Assembly (NCBI GenBank): GCA_963575745.1
Contig: CAUYUJ010018328.1
Location: forward strand, 121,201-185,200
Length of the DNA stretch: 64,000 nucleotides
Source: Prorocentrum cordatum
Taxonomy: Eukaryota > Sar > Dinophyceae > Prorocentrales > Prorocentraceae
Direction of reading: 5' to 3'
Shown here: positions 31,601-41,389 of the stretch, piece by piece
How the letters are laid out: every line of letters starts with the position of its first letter
Position numbering within the stretch: the first letter of the stretch is position 1
Notes under the pieces: generated by a model
The model's database searches: none
The model's input: only the letters and a program-made list of their open reading frames with translations
What the model was told of the DNA's origin: nothing
Program-made: the position numbers and the translations under genes

Positions 31601-32589
31601 CCCAACCATCTTGTGGTGTTGGGTCCTCGTTTCGAAGAGACAGCGCCGCGCGTCACTCCTTCCTCCTCCCCCTCCTCCCTCCCTCCCGCTGCCTCCATTT
31701 CGGCGCACCCCTCACACGTTTAGTGGCCCCATATGGTGCTCCACCGAAGGCCCCAGTGGCAGGGTCCGCATGCAGTTCCACCCCCATTTCGGCGCACCCC
31801 TCGCACGTTTCGCGGCCCCATAGGGTGGTCCGCCGAATGCCTCAGTGGCAGTCCGCATGCAGTTCCACCCCCATTTCGGCGCACTCCTGGCACGTTCCGT
31901 TGCCCCATAGGGTGCTCCACCGAAGGCCCCAGTGGCAGGGTCCGCATGCAGTTGTACCTATCTTTCGGCGCACCCCTCGCACGTTTCGCGGCCCAATAGG
32001 GTGCTCCACCGAAGGCCCCAGTGGCAGGGTCCGCATTCAGTTCCACCCCCATTTCGGCGCACCCCTTACACGTTTCGCGGCCCCATAGGGTGCTGCTCCG
32101 AAGTCCCCAGTGGCAGGGTCCGCATGCAGTTGCACCTCCATTTCGGCGCACCCCTCACACGTTCCGTGGCCCCATAGGGTGCTCCGCCGAAGGCCCCAGT
32201 TGCAGTTTCCGCATGCAGTTCCACCCCCATTTCGGCACACCCCTCACACGTTTCGTGGCCATAGTCTGGGCTTCCGAAGGCCCCAGTGGCAGGGTCCGCA
32301 TGCAGTTGCACCTCCATTTCGCCACACCACTCGCACGTTCGGTGGCCCAATAGGGTGCTCCACCGAAGGCCCCAGTGGCAGCGCCCGCACGCGGTTGCAC
32401 CTTGCATTTCGGCACACCCCTCGCACGTTTCGTGGCCTCATATGGGGCTCCACCGACGGCTCCGGTGTCAACGTCCGTATGGCGTACCCGTGCCAATTTT
32501 GGCACACCCGTCACACGCGTCGTGGCCCCAGAGAGGATCACCGAGGACGATACCCACAACGGCGTTACTCACAACTGCACATGGTTGGG
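31601..32589 (+). repeat. repeat cassette 3, about nine 89-bp units
   Basis: Ends are CCCAACCAT (31601-31609) and ATGGTTGGG (32581-32589). It has the same leader, a short C/T-rich tract (31648-31690), an array (31700-32530) and a tail shared with cassettes 2 and 4 (gccaattttggcacacccgt). Units differ more from each other than in cassette 2. Confidence 0.82.
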
Positions 32590-32831
32590 TCATTCGCCAG
32601 GATGATTTTCGTGGCCGTCGCCGTTGGTGTGCGTCGGGGAGTTTTTAGGGTGCATGCTTCGGTACGTTGGGGTGTGTGCGCGTCCACAGTAGAACAGTGT
32701 AAGTGTGCGAATGCGAGTTCTTGCTGAGTAGTCGCCACAAGTATACAGTAGGATTGTTGCACGAGAAGCGTCGTGCTCTCCGCATGGCTATTGTTAGCCA
32801 CGGTAGGACAGTTCACCATGTATCGTTTGTT

Positions 32832-34298
32832 CCCAACCATCCTGTGGTGTTGGGTCCTCGTTTTGAAGGGACAGCGCCCCGCGCTCCTCCTCTCCTCTCC
32901 TCCTCCCCCTCCTCCCTCCTCTCCTCCCTGCCTCTGCTCTCTCGCATGCTCATTTCGGCGCACCCCTCACACGCTTCGTGGCCCCATAGGGAGCTCCACT
33001 GAAGGTCCCAGTGACAGGGTCCGCATGCAGTTCCACCCCCATTTCGGCGCACCCCTCGCACGTTTCACGGCCCCATAGGGTGCTCCACCGAAGGCCCCAG
33101 TGGCAGGGTCCGCATGCAGTTCCACTTCCATTTCGGCGCACTCCTCACACGTTCCGTTGCCTCATGGGGTGCTCCGCCGAAGGCCCCAGCGGCAGGGTCC
33201 CCATGCAGTTCCACCCCAATCTCGTCGCACTCCTCACACGTTTCGTGGCACCATCGGGTGCTCCTCTGAAGGCCCCAGTGGCAGGGTCCGCATGCAGTTC
33301 CACCTCTATTTCGGCGCACTTCTTACGCTTTTCGCGGCCCCATAGGGCGCTCCGCCGAAGGCCCAGCGACAGGGTCCGCATGCAGTTCCACCCCCATTTC
33401 GGCACACCCCTCACACGTTTCGTGGCCCCATAGGGTGCTCCACCGAAGGCCCCAGTGGCAGGGTCCGCATGCAGTTGCAAACCTCATTTCGGCGCAATCC
33501 TCACACGTTTCGTGGCCCCATAGGGTGCTCCACCGAAGGCCCCAGTGGCAGGGCCCGCACGCCGTTCCACCCCAATCTCGTCGCACTCCTCACACGTTTC
33601 GTGGCACCATATGGAGCTCCACCGAAGGCCCCAGTGGCAGATCCGCATGCAGTTCCACCTGCATGTCGACACACCCCTCACGCGTTTCGTGGCCCCTATG
33701 GGGTGGGTGCTCCGCCGAAGACCACAGTGGCAGGGTCCGCATGCAGTTCCAACTCCATTTCGGCGCACCCCTCACACGTTTAGTGGCCCCATATGGTGCT
33801 CCACCGAAGGCCCCAGTGGCAGGGTCCGCATGCAGTTCCACCCCCCCATTTCGTCGCACTCCTCCCACGCTTCGTGGCCCAATAGGGAGCTCCACCGAAG
33901 GCCCCAGTGACAGGGTCCGCATGCAGTTCACCCCCAATCCGTCGCACCACTCACACGTTTCGTGGCCACATTGGGTGCTCCACCGAGGGCCCCAGTGGCA
34001 GCGCCTGCATGCAGTTCCATCCTTCATTTCCGCGCACCCCTCACACGCTTCGTGTCCCCATAGGGAGCTCTGCCAAAGGCCCAAGTGGCAGCGCCCGCAC
34101 GCGGTTCACCCTGCATTGCGGAGCATCCCACACGTTTCGTGGCCTCACATGCGGCTCCACCGACGGCTCTGGTGGCAACGTCCGTATGGCGTACTCGTGT
34201 CAATTTTGGCATACCCGTCACACGCGCCGTGGCCCCAGAGAGAGGACCACCGAGTTCGATACCCACAACTGCGTTACTCACAACTGCACATGGTCGGG
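32832..34298 (+). repeat. repeat cassette 4, about fourteen 89-bp units
   Basis: Ends are CCCAACCAT (32832-32840) and ATGGTCGGG (34290-34298, one mismatch to the inverse). Leader, C/T-rich tract (32885-32945), array (32950-34240) and shared tail occur in the same order and orientation as cassettes 1-3. It lies 242 bases after cassette 3 and ends 74 bases before the spliced-leader sequence of the LINE. Confidence 0.82.
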
Positions 34299-34372
34299 TC
34301 CTTCGCCAGGATCAGTTTACATGCTTCGCTCCTTTGCTCACCTGCTTTCCCTCCGTACTGATTTCTATCGTT

Positions 34373-34394
34373 TCCGTAGCCATTTTGGCTCAAG
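34373..34394 (+). other. dinoflagellate spliced-leader sequence
   Basis: The 22 bases match the conserved leader added by trans-splicing to dinoflagellate mRNAs (D then CCGTAGCCATTTTGGCTCAAG), with T in the first position. A decayed second copy, CCGTAGCGCTGGCTCAGG, follows at 34397-34414. Tandem relic leaders are the known footprint of trans-spliced mRNA that was reverse-transcribed into the genome (Slamovits and Keeling 2008). A functional SL RNA gene is the alternative; the duplicate and the LINE frame starting at 34419 favour the relic. Confidence 0.75.
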
Positions 34395-34418
34395 GTCCGT
34401 AGCGCTGGCTCAGGGACC

Positions 34419-35767
34419 TTGACATTGGCGCGAGGGGTAAGCGGCCCTCACAGTCTTTCACGTACTTTCTCAGCATACTCAACCTCTCGGCGCTTTCGTT
34501 TCTCGTGCAGGTGCCCGCCTGCGCGCCCCGACCCTCGTCACGGCTGGCTCATGGGACTTCTTGCCAGGCAGGATGCTTCTCGTTCGGGGCAGGCTCAGAA
34601 CGGGCACACAAGGCAGCGGATGGCATGGGCCAGGCCCTGGTACTACAAGCATTGCTGGTCGAGTTGCACTGGCGATCGGTGGTGGAGTCGAGCGGACCAT
34701 GACAAGTGCCAGTTGTGCAAAGAACACAACGGAACGGCGTTTGGAAGTCTCAAGGAGGTCGTTGGATCGCCCAGCACGAATCTTCGAGCAACGGGCGGTG
34801 CTGGCGGCCGCCAGGCAGAGCTCAAGAAGTTGCGGGCTGAGCTGTCCAGGCCCAAGAGCCAGCAGACACATCAAAGTGGAGGCGGGCCTGACGCCATGGA
34901 GGTCGACGACTTCGGCAAAAGGGCCCGACGCAGACATCAAGCGGGAGCTGGCCGACGTGGGCGCGAACCTCGCGGTGCTGGAGCAGGCGTCGTGTGTGGA
35001 GCTCGTGGAGGCCAGAGACAAGCTGCGAGCCCGTCAAAGCGAACTGCGCAAGCGGCTCGTGGCGGGCAAGAGCTTGGACACTAGACTCAAGGATATCTCA
35101 TTCCAGCACCAGAAGTTGGAGAAACGCAAGGAAAAGCAGGAGCAACACGCCATCTCGTTGCGCGAGAAGGTGCGTGCCGCGGAGACGGCGGTCACGGAGG
35201 CCAGCACGGCGCTGGACCGCCTCTGCGCCGAGCTTCCCGAGCTCGAGGGGGAGCGCCGCCATCTGGTGGCGCAGGTGCCGCGGCCGCAGGCCAGCGAGAC
35301 ACTGTCGCTCGGCCAGGTGCTGCCCGTCGCATCCGAGGAGCTGTCCGTGGACGCTGGGCGAGCTGCTGGCCTCCTTCGGCGGGTCGGGCGACCTGGCGGC
35401 GCGGCTCCACGGCTGCTTGGAGGAGGTGCGCGGTGCGGAGGCGGCCCACCGTGCGGAGCAGCAGCGCCGAGCGGCGGAGGCGGCTGCGGCGTCTCAGCAG
35501 GCCGCGGGGCGTGGCCCCGCGGCCGCGGCCGCGGCCGCCACCCCAGGCACAGCTCCCGCGGGTGAGGCGGCCAACGGAGCTGGAGCCGCCGCCCCTGGCA
35601 CGCCGTCCTGGATCCCCCGCGCCGACGGGGACCCAGAGGTGCTGCGGGCCTTCCTCCAGTCGGTCAACATGCAGGTACCAGACGACGACGAGGAGCTGCG
35701 TGATGCAGTCAAGAGGGCAGGCGAGTCGCTCTCGATTTTTGCCAAGAAACAGCGGTGTGCTGTATGA
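34419..35767 (+). pseudogene. LINE ORF1: Cys-rich start and coiled coil, in three frames
   Basis: Segment one (frame of 34419) has WARPWYYKHCWSSC...DHDKCQLC, a C-x3-C...C-x2-C set suited to zinc, then MEVDDFGKRA. Segment two (frame of 34561, from about 34930) is a long charged coiled coil (VEARDKLRARQSELRKRL, KLEKRKEKQEQHA). Segment three (frame of 34994, from about 35345) carries LGELLASFGGSGDLAARL, an Ala-rich stretch and the C-terminal end SIFAKKQRCAV at TGA 35765. LINE ORF1 proteins bind element RNA and often have such coiled coils. Two frame changes break it. Confidence 0.6.
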
Positions 35768-35807
35768 TAGACTGTGCCGCCTCCGCATCATGATGATGCA
35801 AGTGGTG

Positions 35808-36480
35808 ACAGTTAATTCTCCCGGCCACGGGCCTCTGGCGGAGATGCTGGAGGCGGAGCGGCCCGCCTTGGGCACGGGGCTGTCGGCCCCCTTCTGCCAG
35901 GGGCACCACCTGATCAGCGACGAGCTAGGGCCATTCCAGGCTAGGCTTGCTGCAGCAGGGTATCATGGTGTGCGGGCGGCAGCGGAGCCGACGGATACCC
36001 GAGGGACACGCGGAGGTGTAGCAGATTACGTGCCCGCCGCTGGCCCCAGCGGGGGCGATCGTGCCTTCCAGGGCTGTGGCCGCTCATGTGCATTCTAAGA
36101 TGAAAGGTGGTTTCGTAGCGATCTCGGCATATCTGTGGGTTGACGAGCTGTTTGGACCAAACAATATCATATTGCTGACGGAGATCGCAGGCTACGCCAA
36201 CCGTGTGCAGGCAATTGGTTATGACTGGGTGTTGGGCGCAGATTTCAATATGAACCCAGCGTTACTGAAGACTTGGGCCACATCCATTGGCGGCGCCATA
36301 GTGTCGACGACCACGCCTACATGCACCCAGGCCATCCCTGGCACGGTGATCGATTTTTTGCTATGAGTGCGAACATGGCGATTCGCACGTCGGCGCCCGA
36401 GGTCTGCTTGACGGCCAACCTTGCGCCTCGTCGGCCCGTCTGTGCGCAGGCACTCGGGCCTAATGCCGCCATGTGGGTGC
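35808..36480 (+). pseudogene. LINE AP-type endonuclease domain
   Basis: The domain nicks target DNA to prime reverse transcription. CQGHHLISDE near 35896 sits where these enzymes have Q-E-hydrophobic; the catalytic Glu appears as Gly. After a frame change near 36060, GADFNM at 36238-36255 is the GDFN motif and TVIDFLL at 36343-36363 is the S/T-x-I-D motif. Another frame change at the T run 36354-36359 leads to NLAPRRPVCAQ, where a catalytic His would be expected before RPV but Arg is found. Two probable active-site losses suggest an inactive copy. Confidence 0.65.
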
Positions 36481-37032
36481 GCGTGGCGCGGCAGCCGAAG
36501 GCCGTGCCTGTGCTGGCGCCGCCTGGCTGCGCCCGCTACCCCAGGGACTGGGCCGCCTTCTGTCGCGACGTGAAGCTTGCGACCTCGGCCGGGGAGCTCG
36601 CGACCTTCTGGGGGCCCCGCGGTGTGCGGCGTCGAGCAGGAGCTGCTGGACAGGCGCGACATCATAGGGCCCAACCGCAAGATTACGAGGGCCGTGATGG
36701 GCCGCTTGAAGTGGTCTGGAAGCAGGTGAAGATGGTGGTGCGCACGAGGCTGCCGAATGCGGACGTTGCGTACTCAGCATGGACGACGGCGGCGAGATGG
36801 GCACGGCAGAGAGGACGTGTGAATCAGGCTCTCTCGACGCGCGTGCCGAAGCTTAGCGAGGAGTGTGATGGCCAGCAGCGGCGCCCGGAGCGGGTCGCGC
36901 GCATCCTGTTCGGGGCCCAGGCGTTCATGAGGAACGTCGCGCGGCGGCGCAAGATCCTCGAGGCTCTAGACCAGCTGACGCGCATTTTTTCGGTCAGGTC
37001 TGGATGTCTTTGGCGATCCAGCGACTGGCCAT

Positions 37033-38290
37033 TTGATTCAGCGAATCCTGGGCCAGGCCGAGTCTCGCCAGGCCAGGTTCCTGGCCCAGAAGGATGAGTC
37101 TTGGAAGGCCTGGGTTCGGAGCAGTTTTTTGGGCGATGCTCGGGGCGCGCATAGGTTTTCCAGGGGCAGAGGACTCCGGGAGACGATCGAGGCGACCTGG
37201 CGAGCGCAGCCATGCGAGCTGGCTGATGCGAGTTGCTCGGGCTGGGCCCACATTTGGTCGACCCACGGATGCCGCGAGCCCGAGCTCCCGCCCGATTTCG
37301 ATGATTTGCCGTCGCTCCCCGACATCGCGATTGCCGATGCGCGAGCGGCGATTGCCAAATTCACTCCTCGCACTGCGGTGGGATGCCTGAGCATTCACCC
37401 GAGGTCCTTGCAGTATCTGTCTGACGGCATCCTGGCGGCTCTCGCCGCCCTTCTCATGGGCTTCGGGCGAGTGGGGTTTTGGCCCACGGGACGGCTCGTC
37501 AGTCGCCTCGTTCGGCCGGCAAAGCCAGACGGCGGCCACCGTTTAATCGCCCTCCTCGACTCCCTCCTCCGCGTCTGGGGCCGACTGCGCAGAGCCGTGT
37601 CCGAGAAGTGGGAGCTCGCCGCTGGAATTGAGCCCCTCAACGACGCGTTCTTGGGGGCGGGGAGGGTGTGGGGGGGGGCTCAAGCGATTCAGCCTTCGAT
37701 TTAAATTTGGCCGCCGAGGTAGCGAAGGCGCGCGGGCATCACAGCGTCGCGCTGCTGCTAGACATGGTCAAATGCTATGAGATGATCAAGTTGTCTGTTT
37801 TGTTTCAGGTGTTTCGCCGGGTGGGCTTTCCTCTCAGGTTGGGACGGGTGCTCATTCAGAGCTGCGCGGCCCCCAGACGGGTCGACGCGTTTGGGTCTTT
37901 GTCCGAAGCATGCGTAAGTTTTCAGGGCATGCTTGCAGGGTGCTCGGCGGCATCCGCAGTCATGCTAGCTGTTTTGCTCCAGCCTGTCAGCTCGGTCGCG
38001 TCGCGCTTCCCGTCCGTGAGAGCTCGAGTGCTCATGGACGACGTGTCCTTGCAGTGGGACGGACCTGTCAATCATGGAGCGAAGGTGGTCCCAGCGGCGG
38101 CGCGCGAGCTGTGTCGAGCGGTCGCCCCGACTGGCCTTTTTTTGCAGCCGAACATGTCAGGGCATGTTGCATCGAGTCTGGCCGCAGGGAAAATATTGCC
38201 TCGGCTGGCCGCTTCATCGGTTTTAAGCATCAAACGCACATGCGCAATCTCGGCCACGACCTGCATGGACGGCGAGTCCTTAGGGTAATG
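37033..38290 (+). pseudogene. LINE reverse transcriptase, split by one frameshift
   Basis: The first frame (37033-37704) carries the fingers region: IADARAAIAKFTPRTAVG, then RLVRPAKPDGGHRLIALLDS. The second frame (from about 37680) carries the palm: motif A LLLDMVKCYEMI (about 37751-37786), motif B GMLAGCSAASAVM (about 37928-37966) and motif C VLMDDVSLQW (about 38028-38057) with both Asp residues present. The switch coincides with a run of nine G (37669-37678), so a single-base sequencing or replication slip could explain it. Between the endonuclease and this domain a helical linker (36480-37030) is encoded in the 36273 frame. Confidence 0.75.
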
Positions 38291-38695
38291 GGAGCTCGCA
38301 GGAAAAGCCAGTTAGATTCACGTAGGCAGAGGCTCACGGCCCCGCGTCGATCGGCGGGTGGTGAGAGGGCGGCGGGGCTCTGGAGGACGGGACTGGTGCC
38401 ATCGGGCAGCCACGGCGCTGCGGTCTCAGGTGCCACCGACGCCACTCTTCGTTCGCTCCGATCGCTTGCAGCATCCTTGTTCGGCGCCAAAGGCCGTAGT
38501 CATGTGACGCCGTACTTGTGCACTCATAGAGACAGGTTCTACGACCCAGTGTTTGACGCGACGGTGCCACTCGTGTTTAGATTTTGTTGTTGGGTCTGGG
38601 AAGGGCGCGCGCGTGATTCTGACGCGCGCTGCGCATGAGAGCACGCCTCGAACGCCCTCAGCTCCACCCCCCACTGGTCGAAGGTCAGGGGGTCC

Positions 38696-39304
38696 ATGGG
38701 AGCTGTGATGATTTCTTTGCAGCGTGTCGGCTGGGATCTTGTCCGGCCGCATCATATAAGGACTGGCCAGCAGCAGGTGCTCTCACTTTTGAACGCGTCC
38801 CCTGCAGACGTGCGAGTGCTGCTGAGGGAATACATCAGTAGAGCCCAGGGGATTCAGATTGTGTCTAGCCTCCCCGAGACCCACGGCCACGAGGTTGTCT
38901 GGGTTCGAACTCTTCGGTTGGACTTCCAGAGGCTCCAGGGCGCCTGTAGGAACTGTCTCAGGGCTCTCTGGTCTGGAGCCATGTGGCCACCCGCGCGTGA
39001 GTTCCAGACCGGATATGCTTCCAGTAGCAAGTGCGATGTTTGTCATCACCAGCAAGGAACTTCCGGCCATCAGTTTTACGAATGCGAGGGGCTCTGGGCT
39101 GCGAGCGACGACCCGGATGAGAGCCTTGTTCTGCCCGATGATTGTTCTGAGCACCGTAAATGGCTGAGTGAGCAGGCGTTTGGGACCCCTCCCGACTTCG
39201 ATGCTCCTGAATTGGTTTGCGGTTTGCCTTCTCTTCCTGTCGTGATCCCTACTGCCGCCACCCATGCCGCAGTTTTTTTCGTGGGGTGCGACCGCCGCGC
39301 CTAG
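38696..39304 (+). CDS. LINE post-RT region with CCHC-type zinc finger
   Basis: The frame reads WVRTLRLDFQRLQGACRNCL and then CDVCHHQQGTSGHQFYEC (about 39036-39090), a C-x2-C-x8-H-x4-C finger of the kind found between RT and RNase H or endonuclease domains in LINEs. It is part of the original ORF2 polyprotein and probably not a separate protein. The frame ends at 39304, where RNase H starts in another frame. The stretch 38290-38695 between RT and this finger is encoded in yet other frames (for example GRSHVTPYLCTHRDRFYDPV near 38490-38550). Confidence 0.55.
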   Translation: MGAVMISLQRVGWDLVRPHHIRTGQQQVLSLLNASPADVRVLLREYISRAQGIQIVSSLPETHGHEVVWVRTLRLDFQRLQGACRNCLRALWSGAMWPPAREFQTGYASSSKCDVCHHQQGTSGHQFYECEGLWAASDDPDESLVLPDDCSEHRKWLSEQAFGTPPDFDAPELVCGLPSLPVVIPTAATHAAVFFVGCDRRA

Positions 39305-39830
39305 GGGATTTCGGCTATACGCGGACGGGAGTGGCCTGGCGTCGGGAACCCCAGAGGTCCCGCGCTGTGGCTGGTCGGTGGTGGCCGTCGCCCCTGGGGG
39401 ATGGCCCGTGCGGGCTGAGTTCGGGCCCCTGTCGGGGCCTGTCCAAACGGTCCCGCGGGCCGAACGCCAGGCCATCCTCCACGCTCTGAAGGTTGGGCCT
39501 TGGGGCCTGGAATTTGTGTCTGGCCATTTGTCTGCGGTCAAGGAAGGTGTGAAGGTGTGTCCTGGGGCCATGGATTGGCTGCAGGCACGGCCAAGCACGC
39601 ATCGATTTGGCGGCAAGTTTTTGAGCTGTACAGGGGCACGCCTGAGAGGCCTGTTTTCCGCTGGCCCCCTGCGCATTTTGATTGGGTAAGGTTCTAGAGG
39701 GCCAGGCGTCTTCCTGGGAATCGCTCGGCACGAGGGTCGTCGATTGCATCGGAAACGCTTGGGCCGACTTCTTTGCTAGGCTCGGAGCAGCGGGGCACCA
39801 AGTGCCAGAAGTTGTCACAGCACAGCTGCG
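39264..39830 (+). pseudogene. LINE RNase H domain, two frames
   Basis: YADGSG (about 39318-39335) gives the first catalytic Asp and AERQAI (about 39459-39475) the Glu. The third position reads VSGHLSAV, with Gly where Asp is expected. After a TAA at 39687, the frame from 39682 supplies LEGQASSWESLG and GNAWADFFAR (about 39748-39777) with the fourth Asp. The domain is recognisable, but the third acidic residue is missing and the frame is broken. A T run at 39273-39279 lies at the frame entry. Confidence 0.65.
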
Positions 39831-41316
39831 CGAGGAGCTCAACGAGTGCTACCGTGCGTTTGATTTCCTCTCGCGCGCTGCGCAGCATGCTGCTGCATCG
39901 GCTCCTGAGCTACCAGCGCCTGTGCGAGTGCGTGGGGATGGTGTCCCCAAACTCGTTTTGCTTTCACACGATCTGGAGGCGGTGGACGGGGCTGCGGGGG
40001 GCGCGAGGGCCTCCCACCGTCCTCCACCTTTACCTCTCCTCTGTGCGTGCCTGGCGGCGCGGCGGCGTCCCACCTAGGGCGCGAAGTGCCGCCGCCCAGG
40101 ATGCCCTCAGGACCCTGGGGCTTGAGGCCTCCGCTGATGCCTCGATGGAGCCGGCAGGCACAGTTGTCTTTGAGGCCACCAAGCTTCTGGCCGATTCTTG
40201 ATATGCCGCCGATGTGCGGCGCATGGTCTAATTGAAGCGCCGCGCTGGCGCAAGCTTCTAGCCCCGTGTGTGGGCGTGGCGTTCACGGGCCAAGCTTGGT
40301 TCCGGGACGAGGCGCTGGCTGGTCGTGAGCCGCGCCCTTCGCCCAATCAGGGGTAGCGCCGACGCATTGCGCAGGCGCCGCCTCAGACTGAACGCTGGCG
40401 TAGCTCGGTGCGCCCGTGCGCGCCCTTCCCTGTGGAGGCACGGCCTCCCCCCAGGCCTGCGCGGCTAGCTTCCGTCCCGTCGGATGCCAGACCTTTGCTG
40501 TTCCCTGTTCCCTCATTTCTGTCGTTTTCCTCCCGCCTCACATCTGACCGATGGGCGCTGTGTGCGCGGCGACTTCTTCTTGGCGTCCTTCTTTTGGTGT
40601 CGCGACTTTTTTGCCTCTCGGCGGTCATAGTGTTCTCCTGTCTCATGTCGAGTGTCTGCGTGGAGGCTTTCCAATGGTAGGATGATCTTTTCATGGAGCT
40701 CGATCTCTGTAGTTACCGTGATGTGTGCTTCACTGGGAGAAGGTGGACGTCGTGTTTCGTGTTGATCAGATGCTGCATGCTATGTGTCACGCAGAGGTGC
40801 TTGTGGGCATGTCGGCCGAGCTACACTGTTCTGGGGGTGCCCGAGGTTCGGTGCTGGGTGAGACGCGCTGACTTCGATTTGATTTGGGGTGCCAGCGAGG
40901 CCGTGAACCCTTGTGTTACCAGCTTTCGCCTCCTTCAGTGCCGCCGACGTTGAGAATTACATTTGGGGGCTACGATAGCTTCGCGCCGCGTTGCCGCGGC
41001 GGCGGCCCCAGCGCGGGCGCTCAAGGTTGAACGCTTGCTCTGGCCTCGAACCGGCCGATATCGAACCATCTGCGCTATCGCAAAGCCGCGTCGTTCAAGA
41101 TTGAACGATCCACGCGGTGTTAAAAAGCACTGTCGACGTCATCGCGACATGAACCTGCCGTAACGCCGATGTGCTGATCCCAGAGGAGGGATGTGTGACA
41201 ATGTCTTGGATTGCATGGGTTCCCCAGACGGCGCGCGAGGCACAGGATGATGATCAAGGAGAAGATTGTGATGCTGATGACGATGATGATGATGATTTTG
41301 ATGCTGATGATGCAGA
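39831..41316 (+). other. LINE tail, then no gene recognised
   Basis: To about 40200 the frames contain ECVGMVSPNSFCFHTIWRRW, plausibly the LINE C-terminus. From 40250 to 41316 no gene is visible. There is a perfect small hairpin GTTCAA-GA-TTGAAC (41093-41106), and on the minus strand a tRNA-like A box (41066-41077) and B box (41042-41052) spaced too closely for a tRNA. Confidence 0.45.
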
Positions 41317-41317
41317 T

Positions 41318-41376
<59 letters not shown>
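41318..41376 (+). repeat. (ATG)n microsatellite
   Basis: About 19 consecutive gat/atg units, with shorter ones at 41272-41316. They supply an artificial Met run at the start of the next frame. Confidence 0.95.
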
Positions 41377-41379
<3 letters not shown>

Positions 41380-41389
41380 TCTAAAGTGA

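Larger units (their letters stand above)
34373..40250 (+). mobile_element. LINE (non-LTR) retrotransposon with AP endonuclease, RT and RNase H
   Basis: The order ORF1 with Cys pairs and coiled coil, AP-type endonuclease, RT, zinc finger, RNase H is seen in RNase H-bearing LINE clades such as I and Tad1; the clade cannot be fixed here. The 5' end is marked by the spliced leader. No clear poly(A) or 3' repeat is seen, so the right limit is approximate. At least six frame changes are present, several at homopolymer runs. Confidence 0.8.

Noticed and set aside
10440-34240. Many open frames of 60-300 residues on both strands across the 89-bp arrays, with repeated Cys and Trp (GPCHWGLRWSTLWGHETCEGC-like)
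   Set aside because: The unit is about 89 bp, so each copy shifts frame and all frames show the same peptides in rotation. They are by-products of the DNA repeat.
10298-34298. CRISPR array
   Set aside because: Units are contiguous without unique spacers, and the genome is eukaryotic.
34397-34440. Reading the sequence after the spliced leader as an SL RNA gene intron
   Set aside because: The following bases look like a second decayed leader and lead straight into a LINE frame. Not excluded, but less likely than a relic.
41317-41376. Poly-Met start of the Gag-like frame
   Set aside because: An (ATG)n microsatellite; there is no reason to place a start there.
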